Assembly: GCA_964463485.1 (NCBI GenBank)
Contig: CAYXDO010000003.1
Location: forward strand, 1 to 64,000
Direction: 5' to 3'
Source: CAYXDO01 sp964463485
GTDB lineage: Bacteria; Myxococcota; Kuafuiibacteriia; Kuafuiibacteriales; Kuafuiibacteriaceae
Length of the DNA: 64,000 bases
Positions within the stretch are counted from its first letter, which is position 1. Each line of letters begins with the position of its first letter. The translations under genes and the position numbers were made by a program. The notes under the pieces were generated by a model, which had not been told where the DNA came from, searched no databases, and saw nothing but the letters and a program-made list of their open reading frames with translations. Shown one piece after another: positions 39,617-48,840 of this stretch.

Positions 39617-41290
39617 TCAAAACAGCTCGCGAAACACGAGGGGCTTGGCCACGTTTTTCACTGCGGCGTTTCGTTCGGGCCCAAATCGGCTCGAATCTCC
39701 AAGCGCCTCGACGAAGGCGTCCATCGCCAAGATCTCTCCGCGTTTGGCCTGACCCTGCAGGCGCGCCGTGTTGTTCATGCCTGAGCCGAAGGCAGTGTAG
39801 TCCTCGCCTGGCCCGAACAATCCCACCGCGACAGGGCAGAAATTGAGGCCGGAAGAGACCGCGAGGGTCTCCTTGCCGTGAAGCTCGGGGAACGAAGGAT
39901 CGAAAGAGAGCGTCGCTGTGTACGCGCGAATCTGATGCACGGCCTCGGCGGCCCGACGACACGCTTCCACGCGCGCGATTTCGAAAAACGGAGGACCGAA
40001 CAGGCCAATGATGCAGTCGCCCACCATCTTGTCGAACACGCCCCCGCACTCCCACAAGATCTCCACGCTCCGTTTGCTCCACGTGTCCACGAAGGCGCCG
40101 ATTCGCGCGGGCTCCACCAACACCTCCTCGGCCAGCCGTGTGAACGCGGTGATGTCCGTGTAGAGGATGGCGATCTCTTCGACCCTCGGTTTCAAGAATC
40201 GTTCGACGTAGTTGGGCTCGTGCAAGAGCCTCTTGGCGTCGTCCGAGCGAAAGAAGGTCGACAGCCGCTTCCACTCCCGGTTGAAGTCAGCGACCCGCAA
40301 GCGCACGTAGTCTGCGAACACGTCGAGGAGATCTCGATCGTGTGTGGAGAACTTGCCGGAGGTTCGCCCAACGACGAGGCGACCAATCAACCGCTCGGTT
40401 CGCACGCCGTTGATGAGCGCCTCCTCCTGAACGAACGTGCTCCCGAAACGCTCCAAGAGCTGACTTGCTCCTCCCGCAATGAACGCCTTGGCGTGCTCCC
40501 GAATGAACGCGTCCACGTCGCGATCGACCGGCCGTTGGGAGTCATGGACGACGGTCGCGCCCTTGGCGACCTTGTACCCGAGCGTCACGCCGCGAAGATC
40601 TTCCTCATGCCGGTAAACCAAGATGAGGGAGTCGAAGCTCACGTTGTCTGCCAAGATCCGAATCGCGAGGCTGAGACCGTCGTCGAGAATGGGGTCCTTC
40701 AAGGCCTCCGAGACCGCCTGCTGCACCTGGAATTTTCGGCGAGCCATGGCGATCGCGGCGAGGAAGTCGTCGAGCTGCTCGGCGAATGCGGCCAACAAGG
40801 CCGCCGGGTTGGGAGCCTCGGGACTGAATTGCGCAAAGAGCGAGCCAAATTCTTGGCCGGCTACGTCCAGCCGATGCCGAAACACGTCGGGCGCGCCGGT
40901 GATGGTGGCGGCGGCGACCCCTTTCGGCCAGACGAAATCCCGGAGCGCCAAGGACTCGTCGTACGTGTTGAGCACCACCGCGATCGCTCCCACTTCCCCA
41001 AGAAGCGGCAACGATCGATCGAGAGCGTCCTCGAGAGATTGCCGAGCCAAGAGCGCCGCTTCGAGCTCCGCATCGACTCGCGACGAAAACTCCGACGCTC
41101 GCTTCAATTGCATGAGCTCCTCCTTCAACGCGGCGAGAACATCCACCGACGCATCATAGCGAGTGAATCCGTCTTCCGCGACGCGTCGCGCGTTTCTATC
41201 CGCTGGGCCGCTTCGATCCTCTCGGTTCGAGCTCGGCTGCGATTCGGGTATGAGCGAGACGCCGCTCGTGGCGGCTCCAGAGCTGAGCAT
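39617..41290 (-). CDS. GAF-domain class III adenylate cyclase
   Basis: A 557-residue protein (ATG at 41290; a GTG at 41323 would add 11). The first 190 residues hold a coiled-coil region (VDVLAALKEELMQLKRASEFSSR) and an unnamed helical domain. A GAF-like domain follows (about 190-335), then a class III cyclase from about 365. IAILYTDITAFTRL holds the first metal Asp, GGVFDKMVGDCIIGLFG the second Asp and the Lys that selects adenine, and EDYTAFGSGMNNTARLQGQAKRGEIL the Asn and Arg that stabilise the transition state. The full set means it should make cAMP. No membrane segment, so it is cytoplasmic. The start codon is uncertain. Confidence 0.88.
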   Translation of the reverse strand: MLSSGAATSGVSLIPESQPSSNREDRSGPADRNARRVAEDGFTRYDASVDVLAALKEELMQLKRASEFSSRVDAELEAALLARQSLEDALDRSLPLLGEVGAIAVVLNTYDESLALRDFVWPKGVAAATITGAPDVFRHRLDVAGQEFGSLFAQFSPEAPNPAALLAAFAEQLDDFLAAIAMARRKFQVQQAVSEALKDPILDDGLSLAIRILADNVSFDSLILVYRHEEDLRGVTLGYKVAKGATVVHDSQRPVDRDVDAFIREHAKAFIAGGASQLLERFGSTFVQEEALINGVRTERLIGRLVVGRTSGKFSTHDRDLLDVFADYVRLRVADFNREWKRLSTFFRSDDAKRLLHEPNYVERFLKPRVEEIAILYTDITAFTRLAEEVLVEPARIGAFVDTWSKRSVEILWECGGVFDKMVGDCIIGLFGPPFFEIARVEACRRAAEAVHQIRAYTATLSFDPSFPELHGKETLAVSSGLNFCPVAVGLFGPGEDYTAFGSGMNNTARLQGQAKRGEILAMDAFVEALGDSSRFGPERNAAVKNVAKPLVFRELF

Positions 41291-41461
41291 GAGTTTGACC
41301 CGTATCCGGCCGAAGAGCTTCACGGCGTTTCGAAGTCTCGATGTTCACCTCCGGCATCAACGTATTCATGGCGACTCAGCACACGTCGACCGAGTACCTT
41401 CAGATCCACCCCAACGTGATCTGAACCCAGGCCTTGAAGCTCCCCTCGAGGGCCCCGCAAA

Positions 41462-42550
41462 TCACCGAATCTCGACCATGAGATCGTCCCCCGATGCCTG
41501 AGTCGAAGGAGGGTCGAGGTCGCGACGCCGATTCGGCCCGAATGAGTACACGAATCGCCTCGACTCCGCGTCGTCCTTCAGAATGTAGATCCAGTACGGC
41601 TGTTGCCAAGGATCGAGGTAAAAACGTCGCCGGGCCCGCGCGTCCTCGTCTACCGGCAAGGCGAAGAAGGCACCGCCCTTCGGAATCCGAAAGTAACCCG
41701 AGCGGCGCGCGGTGAAGACGCGCTTGTGAACTTCGCGCTTCTTCTCGAGCTTCGACTTGACGTTCGAGGCGATATCCACCGCCAATGCCTCGAGCTCCTT
41801 CTGCGCCAAGGGAACGAGCGCTTGCCCCCGACCTTCGATGACCCCATCGAGCAGCGGAGTCGTGATCACTCCCAAGAATACTGCGGCAGCGTGGCCCGCC
41901 ACGACCTTCGGCCAGGACGGGCTCAGTCGCTCGGAGAGGTCAGCCAAAAAGACGAGCCCCAGACAGAGCTCCGCCGACTCTCCGATCAAATCGAAGGGAT
42001 AGAAGACCTCCGCCGCACCGATCACCAAGAACCACGGAACCCACCGGCGAGAGGGTCGCACTCCGTCCAGCCAGCGAAAACGGTCGCCGCTCAACCACGG
42101 AAGGACTCCGCCGTAGACAATCGCGATGAATGCGACAACCCACCGCGTGTCCAGGATCTTCTTGAGGAAGTTGTGGAGGTTCGCCTCCTGCTGAAAGTTG
42201 TGCTCCAAAAACACGTCCGGCGGGCGAAATCCAAAAACTCGCTGGCCCCAAGAGAGCTCCTCACCCGCTACGAAGACGCAAAAGGCGGAGAGTCCGCCAA
42301 GCGCCAGTCGGACCAGCCAAGGTCGAGACTTGCTTCGAAAGAGCGCCAGCCCCCCGAACACCGCGGCGATGCCGAACGCGAAGAACGTGGCCCACTCGAT
42401 CGGGCCGTCCTCCTGCGCGAGGGCTGCATATCGGCGGGGGCTTAGAGCGAGAAGGCCAAGCGACAGAAAAGCCAGCCCCAGGCTGACCTGAGGAGCAAAA
42501 TCGCGGAGCCCGGACCGGGCCTCGGCTTCCTTTCCAGGCTCCGCGATCAC
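41462..42550 (-). CDS. Polytopic membrane protein with pseudopilin-like C-terminal segment
   Basis: A 362-residue protein with about seven hydrophobic helices in residues 20-245. Between them lies GGLSAFCVFVAGEELSWGQRVFGFRPPD followed by HNFQQEANLHNFLKK, a motif set seen in an uncharacterised membrane family. The last 90 residues are soluble. After a basic helix they read GYFRIPKGGAFF, RRRFYLDPWQQPYWIYILKDDAESRRFVYSFGPNRRRDLD, the DPWxxPY...YSxGPNxxxD pattern of T2SS major pseudopilin (GspG) C-termini. This combination is unusual. The GspG-like part may fold on its own as a calcium or protein-binding unit. No family name can be given. Confidence 0.65.
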   Translation of the reverse strand: MIAEPGKEAEARSGLRDFAPQVSLGLAFLSLGLLALSPRRYAALAQEDGPIEWATFFAFGIAAVFGGLALFRSKSRPWLVRLALGGLSAFCVFVAGEELSWGQRVFGFRPPDVFLEHNFQQEANLHNFLKKILDTRWVVAFIAIVYGGVLPWLSGDRFRWLDGVRPSRRWVPWFLVIGAAEVFYPFDLIGESAELCLGLVFLADLSERLSPSWPKVVAGHAAAVFLGVITTPLLDGVIEGRGQALVPLAQKELEALAVDIASNVKSKLEKKREVHKRVFTARRSGYFRIPKGGAFFALPVDEDARARRRFYLDPWQQPYWIYILKDDAESRRFVYSFGPNRRRDLDPPSTQASGDDLMVEIR

Positions 42551-42557
42551 TCAATCC

Positions 42558-43656
42558 TCAGAAACAAAGTCCGCTACAGGTCGAGCCGGTTGGATCCGAT
42601 GGGGTCGCATTCGGATCCGCGGGCGTCGTCCCGTCGCTCGGAGCTGGGTCCTGATCTCGAGGTCGTGCATCGCAGCTGGCTTCCATCGGGTCGGTAGGAC
42701 GACAGGCGTTCGGGCCCTGCCAGCCTCCGTCGGAGTCTGAGTCGCTGTCCGAGTCTGAATCGCCGTCGACGTCGTCGGAGTCCTCAGAGTCACCGTCTGC
42801 ATCAGAATCACCGTNNNNNNNNNNNNNNNNNNNNNNNNNNNNNNNNNNNNNNNNNNNNNNNNNNNNNNNNNNNNNNNNNNNNNNNNNNNNNNNNNNNNNN
42901 NNNNNNNNNNNNNNCTGCGTCAGAGTCACCGTCTGCGTCAGAGTCACCGTCTGCGTCAGAGTCACCGTCTGCGTCAGAGTCACCGTCAGAGTCTCCGTCG
43001 GAGTCGCTGTCAGAATCGGTGGAGGTGTCGACCTCGCAGTCCGAAGCGTCAGGCGCATCCGCGCTGGTCACCGCGGTGAGGCCGGCCGCGGTCGACTCGA
43101 CCTCGGTGACATCGGAGCCACCCGAGAGATCACAGGCCAGGGCGTTCGCGTCTTCGGCCGTGGCGGAGAGTGCCGCCTCGTCGGAGTCCACGTCCGAGTC
43201 CTCGCTTCCATCGGAATCGCCATCGTCGTCTCCGTCGGAATCTTCGTCGTCATCGGCGGTAAGCGCCCCGGCCACGGTGCCCACGCGACCTCGCTTCTTC
43301 ACGATCCCGAGATCGAGCGCGACATCCGCCGCGTCCAGACGCAGCGACGGCGTGCGTGACCCGTCTGCTCTTGGATGAACGAGGACCGCGAACGTGTCGA
43401 AGACGGTTGGATTGGCCGTCTCCTTGGCGAAGCGCAGAACGTAGGTCGACGAGTGAGGGAGCGCGATTCGAAACACCCCAGAGCCCTCCACGGGAGCTCG
43501 ATAAGTCCTCCCATCGGGGCTCGTGGCGACGACGTGCGCGCCTGCCAGCGCAAACTCGCTCGAGCTCAACTCACCTCGAACGGTGCGGGGCGAATCTCCG
43601 CACGCCCAGACCACCGAAAGTGCGACAGCTGCCGATAACTGCGTCCATTTCACCAT
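42558..43656 (-). CDS. Asp-Ser-Asp repeat lipoprotein, gap-spanning
   Basis: The gene starts at ATG 43656 with a lipoprotein signal (ALSVVWAC). Residues about 30-120 form a carboxypeptidase-regulatory-like beta domain (AGAHVVATSPDGRTYRAPVEGSGVFRIAL). Then follow acidic linkers (ADDDEDSDGDDDGDSDGS) and a long array of an 18-base unit encoding D-G-D-S-D-A. The array runs into the 100-N gap and resumes on the other side as DGDSEDSDDVDGDSDSDSD and ends with a Cys-containing tail (SGLCF). The two sides are in different frames only because the gap is a fixed placeholder; a true gap length divisible by three restores one frame. The repeats should bind calcium or act as a stalk. Confidence 0.75.
42815..42914. 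other. Assembly gap (100 N) inside the repeat gene
   Basis: One hundred undetermined bases within the 18-base repeat. The flanks encode the same Asp/Ser-rich array, so this is a collapsed coding repeat of unknown length. Confidence 0.98.
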
Positions 43657-43727
43657 CTTGCTCACGTCCGCTCCTTCGCGACCACTTTGGGGTCGAAGGT
43701 AGGTCCCGAGCATCCATGAAGGTGATG

Positions 43728-43748
43728 AAAAAAAAGCGGGCGAGCCCG
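43728..43748 (-). terminator. Rho-independent terminator after nadA
   Basis: On the minus strand, CGGG, a four-base loop and CCCG are followed by one C and eight T, a short terminator hairpin about 100 bases past the nadA stop and before the repeat lipoprotein start. The stem is short, so strength is uncertain. Confidence 0.5.
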
Positions 43749-43849
43749 AAATACCCAAACCCGTCCGGAGAACAGCTCGGAAAACAGTCCGGAAAATCCG
43801 ACCGTTGTTGGAGCGTTGGGGTCCGAAGAAATCGAGCTCGACCCGCCCG

Positions 43850-44803
43850 TCAGCTCCACTCGAGCATCCTCCGAATGGGCACTAAAGCCTGTTCAGCCAA
43901 ATCCGGACGAACATTTACCTCAGGCGCTCCGAGCCGCATGGCCAGGTAGAGCTTCTCGAGCGTGTTCAGCTTCATGTGGGGACACTCGTTGCACGCGCAG
44001 GCGCTGTCCGGTGGGGCGGCGATGAACGACTTCCCCGAGCCGAGCGTGTGCTTCTCCATCTGATGAATGATCCCGGGCTCGGTCGCGACGATGAACGACT
44101 TGACCGGGGAGCGAACCGCGTACTCGAGCAACGCGCGGGTCGATCCGATGAACTTGGCCAGGCCCAGGACCGAGCTCTCGCACTCCGGGTGGGCGATGAC
44201 TTCCGCCTCCGGGAACCGAGTCATGAGTTGCACGATCTTCTTGTAGCTGAAGAGCTCGTGCACCTGACAGCTCCCGGGCCACAAGACCATCTTCCGTCCC
44301 GTCTCTCGCTCTAGATAGCGCCCGAGGTGTTGGTCCGGAGCGAAGAGGATGGGTTGGTCCTTCGGGATCCGCTCGACGATCTTCTTGGCGTTGGACGAAG
44401 TCACGATGACGTCCGAGAGAGCCTTCACGCCTGCCGAGCAATTCACATAAGTCACGACGAAATGACCCGGGTGTCGCGCCTTGAAAGCGGCGAAAGCGTC
44501 CGGTGGGCAGCCATCGGCGAGAGAGCAGCCTGCGTTCAAGTCGGGCACGATCACTTGCTTGTCCGGGTTCAGGATCTTCGCGGTTTCCGCCATGAAGTGG
44601 ACGCCCGCGAACACGATGACGTCGGCCTTGGTCTTCGCGGCCTCCTGGGCGAGCTGCAGCGAGTCTCCGATGAAGTCGGCGACGTCTTGAATGTCCGGAT
44701 CTTGGTAATAATGAGCGAGCAAGACCGCGTTCTTCACGCGCTTCAGGCGCGCGATCTCCTCGAACAGATCTCTGCCGAGATCGAGGCGGGCGGAGACGAT
44801 CAT
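43850..44803 (-). CDS. nadA: Quinolinate synthase
   Basis: A 317-residue protein with VKNAVLLAHYYQDPDIQDVADFIGDSLQLA at the N-terminus, then NAGCSLADGCP, NCSAGVKALSDVIVTSSNA, LFAPDQHLGRYL, HPECESSVLGLAKFIGST and SACACNECPHMKLNTLEKLYLA. The three Cys (NAGCSLAD, YVNCSAG or PECESS, CNECPHM) bind the [4Fe-4S] cluster that makes quinolinate from iminoaspartate and dihydroxyacetone phosphate, the first step of de novo NAD. AGGA precedes the ATG at 44803; a GTG 36 bases upstream is possible. It follows the RND pump gene, separated by a short repeat. No nadB or nadC is in the window. Confidence 0.95.
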   Translation of the reverse strand: MIVSARLDLGRDLFEEIARLKRVKNAVLLAHYYQDPDIQDVADFIGDSLQLAQEAAKTKADVIVFAGVHFMAETAKILNPDKQVIVPDLNAGCSLADGCPPDAFAAFKARHPGHFVVTYVNCSAGVKALSDVIVTSSNAKKIVERIPKDQPILFAPDQHLGRYLERETGRKMVLWPGSCQVHELFSYKKIVQLMTRFPEAEVIAHPECESSVLGLAKFIGSTRALLEYAVRSPVKSFIVATEPGIIHQMEKHTLGSGKSFIAAPPDSACACNECPHMKLNTLEKLYLAMRLGAPEVNVRPDLAEQALVPIRRMLEWS

Positions 44804-44850
44804 GGAGCCATCCTGGTCGGCCGCGCGCCGGCTGTCCACTCGGGAGCGGG

Positions 44851-44906
44851 GTCAGGACGAGAAGATCAGGACGAGAGGATCAGGAGGAGAGGATCAGGAG
44901 GAGAAG
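44851..44906. repeat. 14-bp tandem repeat at the end of the RND gene
   Basis: Four near-identical 14-base units (GATCAGGACGAGAA, GATCAGGACGAGAG, GATCAGGAGGAGAG, GATCAGGAGGAGAA) run from 44851 to 44906, across the stop codon of the RND pump gene (44894) and into the gap before nadA. The variants differ at single positions. On the minus strand the array is C/T-rich and lies upstream of nadA's start. A recent expansion or a regulatory spacer are both possible. Confidence 0.85.
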
Positions 44907-47900
44907 ATCTTTCTGGCCACGTATTTGATCGGGCCGCTCGTCGTGAACCGGTCGAACAGAACGTACACGACCGGCACAACGACCAAGGTGAGCGCCGTCG
45001 AGGTCAAGAGTCCTCCAATGACGGTCACCGCCATGGGTGCGCGCACCTCGCCGCCTTCGCCGAGGGCCAACGCGACCGGAAACATGCCAAAAATCATGGC
45101 GAACGTGGTCATGAGGATCGGGCGCAAACGAATGGGGCCCGCCTCGAGCAGCGCCTCCCGAACCGACATTCCGCGCTCCCTCAACTGGTTGGTGAAGTCG
45201 ATGAGGAGAATGGCGTTCTTCGTCACCAGACCCATCAACATGATGACTCCGATCATGGAGAAAATGTTGAGCGTCATCCTCGTCAAGAACAGCCCTCCGA
45301 AGGCGCCGATCACCGACAAAGGAAGGGACAACATGATCGTGAACGGGTGGACGACGCTGTCGAACTGCGCAGCCAGAATCATGTACACGAGAATGACCGC
45401 CAAAATCAGCGCGAGACCCATGTAGCCGAACGACTCGGTCATGATGTCGGCCATGCCGGCATAGTCACTGGTCAGGGACTTTGGGACCACGCGTCCGGAC
45501 ATTTCATCGACCATGGCTTTGGCTTCGCCGAGCGCGATGCCCTCGAGGCCGGCATAAACCGTGATTTGCCGTTGGCGAGCCTGACGTTCGATCTGACTTG
45601 GTCCTTCGCCGCGAACCAGCTTGACGACGTTGGACAGCGGAACGAGCTGCCCTTGAGTCGATCGGACGTGAAGGTTCCCAAGGCCGAGGAGCGCGTTCTT
45701 CTCCTGGTCCGGTAGCCGCATGGTCACGTCGTACAGGTCGAGCCCGTCCTTGAGCTCGCTGATTTTGTCTCCCGCCACGAAGGACCGCAGCGTCATGGCG
45801 ATGGAGGCGACGGGGACACCGAGCTCGGCAGCCCGGTCGCGGTCGATCTCGACGGCGATCTCGGGCTTGCCGCCGCGAAAGCTGAGGTCGAGATCGACGA
45901 AGCCTTTGGTCTTACGAAGCTCCCCGAGCAAGGCGTCGGCGGCCTTGCTGAGCTCCTCCATGTTCTTGCCGCGGATGTTGAATTGGATGGGTTGTGATTT
46001 GAATCCCGCGCCGCCGCCGACGGCATCGACTTGATTCACGGTGATGAGTGCGTCCTTTACGGACTCGTAGCGCTTTCGCGACCAAGCCATGAGGTCGAAC
46101 TGGTGCCAGGGCCTTTCCTTCCGACTCTTCAACAACACCATGACCTCGCCGACGTTCACCTGCCCCTGCGCGCCGGCGCCGATCGTCACGAAGGTGCCGC
46201 TCGCGCCGGGAGTATGCGCGCGCAGATCGTCGGCCACGGTCTCCACGAAGCTTCGAGTGGTCGCGAGGGAGGTGCCCGTCGGGAGCTCGACTCGAACCGA
46301 GAACTGGGAGCGATCTTCGTTGGGAATGAATTCCGTCTTCACCTGGCTCACGAGCCCAATGGACGAAAACATCGCGAGCGTCGCGATCGCCAGGGTTGCA
46401 TAGACGTGATCGAGCGCCCACCCGAGGGCGAATTTGTAGGCGCGATCAAAGCTACTCAGGACTCGGTCGATGACCCCGCCTCCGCCTTTGTGGCTCGTTC
46501 CCTGGAGCAAACGCGAAGACATCATCGGTGTGAGTGTGAACGACACGAGGAGCGACACGAGCACGGCGAAGCTCACCGTGAGCCCGAATTGGAAGAAGAA
46601 CCGGCCCACGATCCCTTTCATGATCGCGACGGGGACGAACACCGCGACGATCGAGAACGTCGTCGCGAGCACGGCGAGCCCGATTTCGCGGGTGGCGTCG
46701 GCAGCGGCGACGAGCGGCGGCTTTCCTAGCTCGAGATGCCGGTGGATGTTCTCGATGACGACGATGGCGTCGTCGACGAGAATTCCGATCGAGAGTGAGA
46801 GCGCGAGCATGGTCATGTTGTTGAACGTGAAGCCCATGACCTCAATGAACGCAAAAGTCGCAATCACCGACGTCGGAATGGCGAGCGCGCTGATGAACGT
46901 GGCGCGCGCGTCTCCGAGGAACAGCATGATGACGACGACCGCGAGCAAGGCGCCAAACCAGAGATCGAACTGCACGTCCTCGATGGAATGTTCGATGAAC
47001 GGCGCCAGATTGGTTGGAATGTCGACACGCACGCCCCTGTCGGCGAGCGTCGAAGCCATCGCTTCGAGCTCCTTCTCGACCGCGTGGGCCACCGCCACCG
47101 TATTCGATCCGGACTGCTTTCTAACGACCAACGCCACCGCGGACTTACCGTCCATCGAGGCATACGAGCGCGCCTCCTCCGTGCCGTCTTCCACCGTCGC
47201 TACGTCTCCGATTCGAATGCGCGCCCCCCCGACTCCGGTGATGAGGATGTCTGCGAGCTCCGCCGTGGTCCGCACCTCCCCCTTGGTCTTCACCGCGAGC
47301 TCGCGCTGGCCTTCTTCGATTCGGCCGGCGGGCACCTCGATGTTTTGAGCGGCAAGCGCTCCCGCGACGTCCTGCGCGGTGAGTCCGAGACCCGAGAGCT
47401 TGGCCGGATCGACGAGCACGTGAATCTCCCGGCCTCGTCCGCCCACCAGATCTGCCGCTCCGACACCTTTGAGTCGCTGGATTCGCTCCTTGACGACGTC
47501 CTCGGCGAACTTCGTCAGCTCGCGCGGAGGCAAGTCTCCCGAAATCGCCAACGACATGACCGGGACCGAGCCGACATCGAACCGTTGGATCACCGGAGGC
47601 TCGATGTCGGCAGGAAGTCGTGTCATCGTCGCGGAGACTCGGTCTCGCACGTCCTGAATCGCCAAGTCTCCATTCACCTCGAGCTCGAACTGCACGATGA
47701 TTTGGGTGACACTCTCGAGGTTCACCGAGCGCAGAATTTTGATGCCGCTCATGGTGTTGAGCGCTTCCTCGAGCGGGTCGGCCACCTTCGACTCCATCGA
47801 AGCAGGGTCGGCTCCCGGATAGAGAACGGTCACCGTGACGATGGGAAACTCGACGTTGGGAAACAGGTCGACGCCGATTTTCGGATAACTCTGGACGCCG

Positions 47901-47971
47901 AACACGACCAAGGCCGCGATCAGCATCAGCGCGAACACCGGTCGTTTGATGGAGATATCAGCGAGCTTCAT
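44894..47971 (-). CDS. RND efflux pump, HAE1 (AcrB/MexB-like) family
   Basis: A 1025-residue, 12-helix resistance-nodulation-division pump. ISIKRPVFALMLIAALVVFG is helix 1, FPNVEFPIVTVTVLYPGADPASMESKVADPLEEAL the pore domain, SLSIGILVDDAIVVIENIHRHLE the proton-relay Asp-Asp in helix 4, and LTPMMSSRLL and MVLMGLVTKNAILLIDF-like sequence in helices 6 and 10. It exports hydrophobic compounds from the periplasm or membrane using the proton gradient. The start overlaps the adaptor stop (ATGA at 47968-47971). Some such pumps carry lipids or hopanoids rather than drugs. Confidence 0.95.
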   Translation of the reverse strand: MKLADISIKRPVFALMLIAALVVFGVQSYPKIGVDLFPNVEFPIVTVTVLYPGADPASMESKVADPLEEALNTMSGIKILRSVNLESVTQIIVQFELEVNGDLAIQDVRDRVSATMTRLPADIEPPVIQRFDVGSVPVMSLAISGDLPPRELTKFAEDVVKERIQRLKGVGAADLVGGRGREIHVLVDPAKLSGLGLTAQDVAGALAAQNIEVPAGRIEEGQRELAVKTKGEVRTTAELADILITGVGGARIRIGDVATVEDGTEEARSYASMDGKSAVALVVRKQSGSNTVAVAHAVEKELEAMASTLADRGVRVDIPTNLAPFIEHSIEDVQFDLWFGALLAVVVIMLFLGDARATFISALAIPTSVIATFAFIEVMGFTFNNMTMLALSLSIGILVDDAIVVIENIHRHLELGKPPLVAAADATREIGLAVLATTFSIVAVFVPVAIMKGIVGRFFFQFGLTVSFAVLVSLLVSFTLTPMMSSRLLQGTSHKGGGGVIDRVLSSFDRAYKFALGWALDHVYATLAIATLAMFSSIGLVSQVKTEFIPNEDRSQFSVRVELPTGTSLATTRSFVETVADDLRAHTPGASGTFVTIGAGAQGQVNVGEVMVLLKSRKERPWHQFDLMAWSRKRYESVKDALITVNQVDAVGGGAGFKSQPIQFNIRGKNMEELSKAADALLGELRKTKGFVDLDLSFRGGKPEIAVEIDRDRAAELGVPVASIAMTLRSFVAGDKISELKDGLDLYDVTMRLPDQEKNALLGLGNLHVRSTQGQLVPLSNVVKLVRGEGPSQIERQARQRQITVYAGLEGIALGEAKAMVDEMSGRVVPKSLTSDYAGMADIMTESFGYMGLALILAVILVYMILAAQFDSVVHPFTIMLSLPLSVIGAFGGLFLTRMTLNIFSMIGVIMLMGLVTKNAILLIDFTNQLRERGMSVREALLEAGPIRLRPILMTTFAMIFGMFPVALALGEGGEVRAPMAVTVIGGLLTSTALTLVVVPVVYVLFDRFTTSGPIKYVARKIFSS

Positions 47972-48840
47972 GGCGACTCGACCGGACCCTCGGAGAGCAC
48001 CTCGACTTGGGCGAGCAAGCCGGGCCGAAGCGCGCCATCGGCGTTCGGAAGCTCCGCGGTGAGCTCGATGGTACGCGTCCGAGCATCGACGACGGGCGCG
48101 AGCCGAACGACCCGAGCTTCGCGCGCGAGCCCCAAGGCGTCGAAGCGAGCGCTCACCCGATCACCCGACTTCACCGTCACGAGCGCTCGCTCGGGCATGC
48201 GAAATCGGAGCTCCAGCGTCGACTGATCTTGCACCACGACGACGACGGTGGGCGGCATCGTGGTCACCATCTCCCCTTCGTTCTTGATCTTCGAAGTGAT
48301 GACCCCGGAAATGGGACTCCTCACGATCGCGTCGTCGAGATATTTTTTGGATATTTCGATGCCGACCTCGGCCTGTTGGACACCGATCTTGGCTCCCTCG
48401 AAGCGCGGCTCGAGCTGATCCCACTGCGCCCGCTGAATCGCACCCTGCTCGAGGAGGGTCTTGTTGCGATCGAGCTCGACCTGCATCGCTTTGAGTTGGA
48501 TCTTGGCCGCCTCGAGCCCGACCTCGGCCTGCGAGAGGCGCAGCCTCGCGTCCGCGTCGTCTTGCCGAAACAGCACCTCTCCCTTCTTGACTCGTTGCCC
48601 TTCTCTTACTTCCAGCTTCGTGATGATCCCCGAGATCTTCGGTCCGATCTCGGCGACCTCCTTTGGATAGGTCGTGCCGGTCGTTCGGCCTTCCGAGGTG
48701 GTGACTGCGACATCGCTCGCGAGCTTCGGGAGGGTCGGAAGAGGAGGGGCGCCTGCGCCATGGGCCGGGGGGAGCTCGACGGCCCCGTTGCCGCAGGCCA
48801 AGGTGAGTCCCATGGGTAGAATGAGTAACACTCGTTTCAT
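47968..48840 (-). CDS. HlyD-type periplasmic adaptor lipoprotein of RND pump
   Basis: A 290-residue membrane-fusion protein with a lipoprotein signal ending LTLACGN. The lipoyl halves are EIGPKISGIITKLEVREGQRVKKGEVLFRQD and DDAIVRSPISGVITSKIKNEGEMVTTMPP, separated by a helical hairpin (about residues 100-165). Next comes the beta-barrel LELRFRMPERALVTVKSGDRVSARF and the membrane-proximal end. It bridges the RND pump and the TolC protein encoded on either side. The ATG overlaps the TolC-like stop (ATGA at 48837-48840). Confidence 0.92.
   Translation of the reverse strand: MKRVLLILPMGLTLACGNGAVELPPAHGAGAPPLPTLPKLASDVAVTTSEGRTTGTTYPKEVAEIGPKISGIITKLEVREGQRVKKGEVLFRQDDADARLRLSQAEVGLEAAKIQLKAMQVELDRNKTLLEQGAIQRAQWDQLEPRFEGAKIGVQQAEVGIEISKKYLDDAIVRSPISGVITSKIKNEGEMVTTMPPTVVVVVQDQSTLELRFRMPERALVTVKSGDRVSARFDALGLAREARVVRLAPVVDARTRTIELTAELPNADGALRPGLLAQVEVLSEGPVESP

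Noticed and set aside
39132..40274. 380-codon minus-strand frame across the cyclase gene
   Set aside because: The cyclase frame holds all class III catalytic residues. The alternative is an Arg-rich shadow.
42915..42990. 18-base repeat that might be a CRISPR or intergenic satellite
   Set aside because: It is in frame inside a lipoprotein gene and encodes D-G-D-S-D-A units without spacers.
44327..45715. 462-codon plus-strand frame opposite nadA and the RND gene
   Set aside because: It crosses the ends of two recognised genes and is rich in His, Arg and Glu with no motif. Composition is that of an antisense frame.
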